Shown piece after piece: positions 58,038-64,000 of a stretch of DNA of 64,000 nt. Location of the stretch: contig OY540810.1 of NCBI GenBank assembly GCA_961205875.1, positions 32,860,001 to 32,924,000 on the forward strand, given 5' to 3'. Position 1 is the stretch's first letter. Each line of letters begins with the position of its first letter. The position numbers and the translations under genes were made by a program. The notes under the pieces were generated by a model. It was not told where the DNA came from. It did no database searches and saw only the letters and a list, made by a program, of their open reading frames with translations. Source of the stretch: Sialis fuliginosa (Eukaryota > Arthropoda > Insecta > Megaloptera > Sialidae).

Positions 58038-59090
58038 ACCTCTTTCAACAAACAAAAATCGTCCAAATCGGTACATATTTGTCGGAGTTATGCTCGAACA
58101 TACATAAAAAATATATTATATTGTCGAATTGATAACCTCACCCTTTTTTGAAATTGATTAAAAACGATAAATTCAATAATAACTTTTTTCTATAAGTAGT
58201 AAAATATCATATTAGGTAAGTACCAATTTGTAGGGAGGTGTTACTCCTATTCCATCAACGTGCTCCTTTCTATATGTATATATATAGTGGTAGCAAAGGT
58301 AGAACAAGAAATAACCAAAAATTAAACAATAAATAAAATTAAAAAATGAATAATAAAAAATAGTTAGGTAAGATGATGGATACGATTATACGAGTGAAAA
58401 ACATAAACGGCCTTCCTTATAATAAAGCTATCTTAAATTTTGAGTATACAGTGATCTAATAATAACTATATACTCAAGCAGTTTTGACATGTTACAACAA
58501 TTAGATTTTCTGTGATAGATGTTTTTTGTTTTGGCTAGACGTATTGTATTACTTTTACTGAGTTTGTATTAAGTTTTTAAGTAAATTATAAAGGTCTGGG
58601 TAAATTGATTAATTACAAGAAAGGTATTAACACCTAGTATCTTTTTTTGCTGGACGTAGGTGGGATAAAAATTTGTTAAACTGAAAATTACCAACCCAAA
58701 CTATAATAGTATTAGTATAGTAATAGTATTAGATTTGTTGTATAGCATTTTTCAAATGTGATCGTACGAAGAATGTATCGGCTAAGACCATGTAGATTAC
58801 TTCTATTAATTCGATATCTAACCCCAAAAAGTTCGTCAATATTACCTAACCCTATTGATAAATTTGTAAACTCTGCAGCCCTGGACAAAGACACTTTGCC
58901 GCCCCCATCGATTATTTTAGGCCTTAAACGATGATAAGAATTGGCAATACTTCAATTAAAATAATTGGAAAAGTGCATCATTAAGTACTTTTTAAATGCA
59001 ATATTTCATTTTAAATTTAAACAGATAAAGTACTTGAAGAACTTAACATTGAAAAATAACTTAATGTACTTGATACTTAAAGTACTTTTC
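58038..59090. other. Unassigned AT-rich DNA
   Basis: AGTACTTGAAG-type words flank the next repeat on both sides (58980-59088 and 59585-59645), so that repeat probably landed in an older element. Confidence 0.4.
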
Positions 59091-59580
59091 AGGGTTCCGT
59101 AGAAAACCCTTATAGTTTCGTTGTGTCCGTCTGTCTATAAAATTTGTATACCTATTAAGATGTAATTTGGTATAGGAACGTAGATTAATGACCCAAAAAT
59201 AGAAATGATGAGATTTTAAAAAAAAGAAGGTTTTTGGACCTCCTTCTCATAGACTGAAATGTATATTCAAACTTGGGGTGTCTTTAGATAGGTCTCCTAA
59301 AATGTAACAAAAAATGTCAAATGACCTCTTAATTTTAACCTTTCAGTCACGATATATTTACTTTTCAATGTAGTTATCAAATCTTCCCCCGTTCTAATTT
59401 CTAAAATATCGATGCAAAATATCTGAAAAATTCCAGAATGTAGCTTTTAATTAGTACATTCAACACTGTAGCAAGAATAGTTTATGAAAATTTTTGAAAT
59501 AACTCTTTTTTATAAATCGTATAAGAATTATTACGGAACCTTATCATGTGCGTACCCAACACGCACTTGGCCGTTTTATT
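59091..59580 (+). repeat. GGGTTCCGT...CACTTGGCCG repeat, common in Lepidoptera
   Basis: Begins AGGGTTCCGTAGAAAACCCT followed by a GTGTCCGTCTGTCT segment and ends TTACGGAACC, CGCACTTGGCCGTTTTATT. Sequences with this pair of ends are frequent in moth and butterfly genomes, as I recall. Internal DNA is AT-rich and non-coding. Confidence 0.6.
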
Positions 59581-60420
59581 TATATAATACTTGAATTTAA
59601 TACTTGAAATACTTACATTATATTGCTTCATACTTAAAATACTTTGACTGACAATAAGCATTTGTGACCAAAAAAAAAAAAATAACATTATTCTGTTGCC
59701 CAATTTTTACGACATTTTCGATTAAAAGTGTATTACTTTGCTTTCTATCTGAGGAGTAAGTAACGACCTTTGAGCGTATAAATAAAAAGTGCACGAAAGT
59801 TCTTATAAAAAGATGAAAAAATATTGTTAAATACAAAAACAACCCCAATCATCTCAAAAAACAAATCTGTAACCATAATGACGTCTGATAAACGTTACAC
59901 GCACAAAAAACAATCACCATGGGAAAATAAAATCTAGTGCAGTTGCAGACACGAAGGAACAGGTTCTGCAAATAAAAACACGAACGAGTCAGGCGGGTTT
60001 CGAAGCCGGTCCACTTCGTTAATAATCAGCACACACGATACTGCATAATGGGCCCTGAAATTCTTCAAGCGGTAACGTATATGTGGTTGCCCTATACACT
60101 TAAAAACTGGTACGAATTAACATTTTATTTATTATTTTAAATCTATTTGTGTAAGAAGATAATGATCGGTTGAAGCCTACTGCGGAAACTTATACAGTAG
60201 TTTAAATGATGTTTTAGAGTTTAAAACGATGATATTAAAGGTTTTAATACATAATTGACATGCCAAAGATGGTTAAGATCCCATATATTATCGACATATT
60301 AATAACAAGTTATATTAATATAAATTATTTTCTGTCTTTTCATTTAAAGGTACAGAAACTTACTTGTTGTCCGTCTGCATGCGTCTGTCCATCAAAATAT
60401 AAAAAAAAACATCTTAAATA
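59581..60420. other. Unassigned AT-rich DNA
   Basis: Nothing supported was found. Confidence 0.45.
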
Positions 60421-61083
60421 AAAACCGATAGTGTTTAGATAAATTGCCTGGAATTGGTTAACCATTTAGAATTTTTCTTAAAACGCACCTGATTATTTTT
60501 TCGTATATTTTTAATTTTTTGACAATTTCAATCTTAATCTTAATTTATGCAAACGTCAAAATGACATTTAATATGTCCAAGCAAAAATATCAATTTAGAA
60601 AAACAGAACACGATTTTTTAAAATAAATTGAGATAAATCTTTATAAGGGAATATTTTACAACAAACATTGTAGACCCATATTATAGGAAATTTAATGCTC
60701 TACAAAAAATATTCTATACAATTTTCACGTTACATGTATCGTTCTTGAGATATCTTGAAAAAATAAATATTTTGGGATGCGACCCCTCCCCCTTACACAC
60801 GATTTTGAAATGGGACTGTCCTCAAGCCAGACCCAACCATCCGACCAAGTTTCAACAATAGTGATTCATGAGTTATGCGTGTGACAAGGATTCAGGGGAC
60901 AGACGGATACACACACACACACGGACGAACGGACAGACAGACAGACACGGAACTAAAAGTGTTTGCCTTGGCGTGAAACGGATAAATCAATTTAAAATTT
61001 TGAAATCGGAGAACATTTTTTTTATCTCAATCTGAAACGATCACAAAGCTTCTCGTATCTTCGATATTGCGAGGAAGCAATAT
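60421..61083 (+). repeat. Interspersed repeat family A, copy 3
   Basis: Starts AAAAACCGATAGTGTTTAGA and runs to TATCTTCGATATTGCGAGGA AGCA. It lacks the outer roughly 40 bp that copy 1 has at the far end. Contains ACGGACGAACGGACAGACAG. Non-coding. Confidence 0.7.
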
Positions 61084-62049
61084 TTTATTTATCTTTTATC
61101 TTCTGAATTCGATTTTAATATATATATATGCCCCTTTGCATTGAGCAGTTGGGTAAAAAGAAACATATTTGTAGAAAGTCGATATTTAATAAATATTTGT
61201 ACTTACAAGCAGTTTATTTAGATAAGTACATATAGATTATTTTTTCTAAAAAATACTCCACTAATAAGTCAAATAAAGTACCTACTAACTACTCTGGTAT
61301 CTAATCCATAATGGTATCTAATCCATAATTGCATATTAAATAGCCTTTTTTAATTTTCTTCCAGGTGGAGGTTCTCGGGCCATCCTTTTGTAATTTTCAG
61401 CATCTTTCAATTACATGAGAAAAGTTAACTTAAAGTTCGAGAAAATACCAAAACTTATAGTTATAATGATAAACTTTTCGTTAACCAAAAAAAGGCCTTG
61501 CGAGGGAAGTATATAATAATAATCAATTAAGTCCAACTTCATATTATGTCATGTAACTATTTTTAACATTATTACTAAAAACTCTAATAAATTACACTGT
61601 GTGAATTGTTTTGTCTCCCAGGTCATGTTTCAGGAGATTGTGGTTAATGGCCTGATCTACATGTGTAACCAGACTCGTGGCAACTGAATACTAACCACAC
61701 TCTTCATGGAACAAACAACTATCTATTCCTTTAAACTAACCGGAAAAAATGTTTGTTACGTGTTATATTACAAATAAAACAATTATTATGCATAAATGTG
61801 TAAATATACATTGACAGGAGTTTAGTAGAGTTACTCATAGTAAGAGTTTTGACAGCCCGAATCGATTTCTAATTGATTGTAGTAGCCAATAGCCAAGTCT
61901 CACTCATAACCAGTGGTACCGGAACTATTTTTTATGGGGAAGTAGTACGAACCTCAAAAATTAAATTGACCTAACTAAAATTCAAAATTGACTTCAATTT
62001 TCTTTGGTTTGATTAATATCGTATTATTTGTTAAAAAAATAAATAGAAA
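61084..62049. other. Unassigned DNA with a hAT-like start
   Basis: CAGTGGTACCGGAACTATTT at 61911 looks like a hAT left end, but its partner is not identified. No gene. Confidence 0.35.
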
Positions 62050-62051
62050 TA

Positions 62052-62216
62052 CAGTGGAACCTCGTTAGTGCATTTTTAAAGGGACTGGGGGAAAACACGT
62101 ACTAACAAGAAAAACGTCCTAACGAAATATTTTAACAAGAGGTCTTATGGAAAAATTCCGGGACCTAAAAAAAGAAAAAACATACTAAAACAAAACGTAC
62201 TAACGAGGTTTCACTG
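62052..62216. mobile_element. pogo-like MITE, 165 bp
   Basis: The ends are CAGTGGAACCTCGTTAGTGC and CAGTGAAACCTCGTTAGTAC (right end read inward), flanked by TA at 62050-62051 and 62217-62218. End sequence and TA target fit the pogo/Tigger branch of Tc1/mariner. Non-autonomous. Confidence 0.88.
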
Positions 62217-62418
62217 TAACTTTTTATTTTTCTTTGTCTCTGACTAGACTAGTGGTTACATTTTATAATTTGCTTGTGAGCTTTAACATCAGTTTACAAA
62301 AATTAAAGATTTTTTAAGAATAAAAAATTTACAGAAAACATAATTTTATAATTGCACGTCGCTTTAAGCTCTCCCAAAAAACAGAATCCAAATTTTGAGA
62401 GGACAAAAAATATTAATT

Positions 62419-62485
62419 GCCCCACCCCCCGGAAAATTTGGGGGGGGGAGCAACTGCCCCCCTGCCTCCTGCCCCCGGCTCCATG
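62419..62485. repeat. GC-rich hAT-like right end
   Basis: Read inward from 62485: CATGGAGCCGGGGGCAGGAG, then C/G runs, similar to the C-rich right end of the 21.3-22.5 kb hAT. Overlapping frames on both strands are artefacts. Confidence 0.45.
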
Positions 62486-62660
62486 CTCACAGCCGCAAAT
62501 AAAAAGTATTTTATGTATATTATTATACATTATATTCAATTTTTATTTTATTTTTTATGCTTATTGCTAAGAATAATACACAAATAATTTTTTTAATAAA
62601 TCGCATCATCACTGGTATGGCGATGCTGTCATAACATTATCTCTAGAGTTGGGTTCTTTT

Positions 62661-62880
62661 CCATACTAATATTATAAATGCGAAAGTGTGTCTTTCTGTC
62701 TGTCTGTTTGTTACTTTTTCACGGTTAAATCGCTGAACTGATCTTTATGTTTGGCAGGGAAATAGCTTGCATTCTGAGGAAAAACATAGACTAGATAAAA
62801 AAATGCGAAACTAAATTCGAAACTAAACAAAAATCTGTATTACCACGCGAATGAAGTCGCGCGAGTAACAACTATAGTAT
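62661..62880 (+). repeat. Lep1-like short repeat, nearly complete
   Basis: Begins CCATACTAATATTATAAATG CGAAAGTGTGTC with TTTCTGTCTGTCTGTTTG, and ends ACGCGAATGAAGTCGCGCGA GTAACAACTATAGT. This order (ATATTATAAATG, CTGT repeats, then GAAGTCGCG..CTAGT-like end) is that of Lep1/Helitron-type repeats described from Lepidoptera. Confidence 0.6.
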
Positions 62881-63654
62881 AAAATAAAAGCACAATATGA
62901 GACCAGAAAACAATCAATACAAATAAAATAATCAATTTGAATTGATTTATTATTTATTATGGAAACGAAACCATTCAAAACAACGTAAGAATCCTTGGAC
63001 GATTAAATAGATGCCCAAAAAGGGTGTGGGGGGGGGGGGGTGATCAGTAATCCAGTGGCATAGCTACATATTCAGTTCCCTGGAGCCATATTTACTGAAT
63101 ATCTTTAATACCTACAATTTCTAGGATTTTTTACGAACACGAACCCGAACCTAAAAAAAACCCAATTCTTAAAAACTAAAAAATAATTTCACACAGCCGT
63201 TGAACCCGAATCAATATATTATAACCGACATTTATGTATCGATTCGAGCCATAAATAAATTCAGGTTCATGTTCTTATTATTTTTATTGATAGTTGGTAT
63301 TTGGTATATTTATCTATGAACGTTTTGTATTAACACAAGAAAAAACATCACACTTTGCTAAGAATTAGTTTTTGCCTGCTTCAATTACTCCACTGTAGTA
63401 ACGCCATTGCAGTAATCAATATATTTTGAAATAGAAAATACTTTAGGGGCATTCATGGTTGAATTAAAAAAAATCTCCAGGATTCTCATCCATATTTATA
63501 AATATTAAATATATAAAATTATAATTTACAAATTCAAAAATGTTTACATTACATTATTTGTAAATACTAGATTTCTTGGGAGAAATCTATGAAAAGTTTT
63601 TTGTAATATACGTAAGATGGAAGCACTAACAATACAAAAAAATAAAAATGTGTT
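62881..63654. other. Unassigned DNA
   Basis: A G-run (about 13 G) at 63027-63040 and a possible hAT start CAGTGGCATAGCTAC at 63055. No gene. Confidence 0.4.
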
Positions 63655-63725
63655 GCCGCCTGTGAGGTTTGAACTCACGACCCCTGGTTTACGAGACCAG
63701 TGCTCTACCACTGAGCTAAGGAGGC
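63655..63725 (-). tRNA. tRNA-Thr (anticodon CGT)
   Basis: The minus strand folds into a cloverleaf of 71 nt: D stem GCTC/GAGC; anticodon arm CTGGT-CTCGTAA-ACCAG with anticodon CGT, reading ACG; variable loop GGGTC; T arm GTGAG-TTCAAAC-CTCAC. No CCA is encoded and there is no intron. Box A (TTAGCTCAGTGG) and box B (GTTCAAACC) are present, and a T-run follows within about 7 bases, as pol III needs. The acceptor stem GCCTCCT/AGGCGGC has one mismatch, U4 against C69, so this copy may be slightly decayed or the base may vary in this species. Probably functional. Confidence 0.88.
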
Positions 63726-64000
63726 TTCTGGTCGGACGGCTTATAAAACCAAACAAATGGAGTGTGATCATTTTCCAGTAAAAAAAATACGTTTTTATTT
63801 CATTGTTGATTTTAAAATACAAATTTTATTACTTGAACATTAAAATAAAACTATAAACATTTGGCTTACCGGAAAAGTAAATAATACCTTTATGTTTAAC
63901 ACTTAAAAACTGTCGAAGAAAAAATATATGATGTAATAAAACTATTAAACCTTTCTCATCATAGTAAAGTGGTAAACCTTGACAACCAAAATAAAATTAT
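63726..64000. other. AT-rich end of the window
   Basis: No gene or repeat recognised upstream of the tRNA. Confidence 0.4.

Noticed and set aside
63055-63090. hAT left end CAGTGGCATAGCTAC
   Set aside because: No partner end or target duplication found within the window.
63544-63822. 92-codon minus-strand frame
   Set aside because: It overlaps the tRNA-Thr gene; part of its sequence is simply translated tRNA.
1-64000. A multi-gene system such as a defence, biosynthetic or toxin cluster
   Set aside because: Apart from the MBF2-like gene, the tRNA and a dead transposase, no coding sequence could be supported on either strand.

Overview
The window looks like gene-poor, AT-rich insect DNA that has been built up by successive transposon insertions. 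The organism is probably a lepidopteran, for three reasons. Short repeats run from an 'ATATTATAAA...CTGTCTGTCTG' end to a '...GCTAGT' end, resembling Lep1/Helitron-type elements. The 59.1-59.6 kb repeat runs from 'GGGTTCCGT' to 'CACTTGGCCG', a combination common in moth and butterfly genomes. The only convincing protein gene belongs to the insect MBF2 family. The order is an inference; I could not run a search.

Genes. (1) A two-exon gene on the minus strand (coding exons 46358-46221 and 46143-45904) encodes an intact 125-residue secreted protein of the MBF2 / salivary-secreted-peptide type. It has a signal peptide, a GT-AG intron of 77 bp, a TATA-like box about 280 bp upstream and AATAAA signals just after the stop. 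(2) A tRNA-Thr(CGT) gene lies on the minus strand at 63725-63655, with a pol III T-run. (3) A mariner DD34D transposase is present only as a broken, internally deleted remnant at 1.1-1.9 kb. Nearly all other open frames are chance frames inside repeats.

Layout. 0-7.4 kb: two hAT ends or elements, a deleted mariner, a piggyBac-like element with TTAA target sites, a hAT MITE, several fold-back elements and a second mariner fragment. 7.4-16.2 kb: mostly featureless AT-rich DNA, then nested inverted-repeat elements, a GC-rich island at 15.1-15.4 kb and a hAT element at 15.5-16.2 kb. 16-31.7 kb: Lep1-like repeats, a 1.2-kb hAT with a duplicated end, and shared repeat families. 31.7-33.1 kb: a hAT with strongly palindromic GC-rich ends and a second palindromic element inside it. 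35-44.9 kb: hAT and fold-back elements, several of them nested. 45-47 kb: the MBF2 gene and a hAT MITE. 48.6-51.4 kb: a 1.7-kb palindrome (arms about 670 bp) inside another repeat. 52.9-53.7 kb: an inverted-repeat element carrying a 12-bp tandem array. 54-63 kb: further repeats, including a pogo-like MITE. 63.65 kb: the tRNA.

At least nine hAT-like families are present, and seven show complete or near-complete 8-bp target duplications. Insertions within insertions give a relative order of events at 5.4, 12.3, 32, 40, 41.4, 42.6 and 49-51 kb. I found no operon, CRISPR array or defence-like gene cluster. The most unusual structures are the 1.7-kb palindrome, the 12-bp array with open frames on both strands, and the hAT with GGGATCCCGC-type ends.
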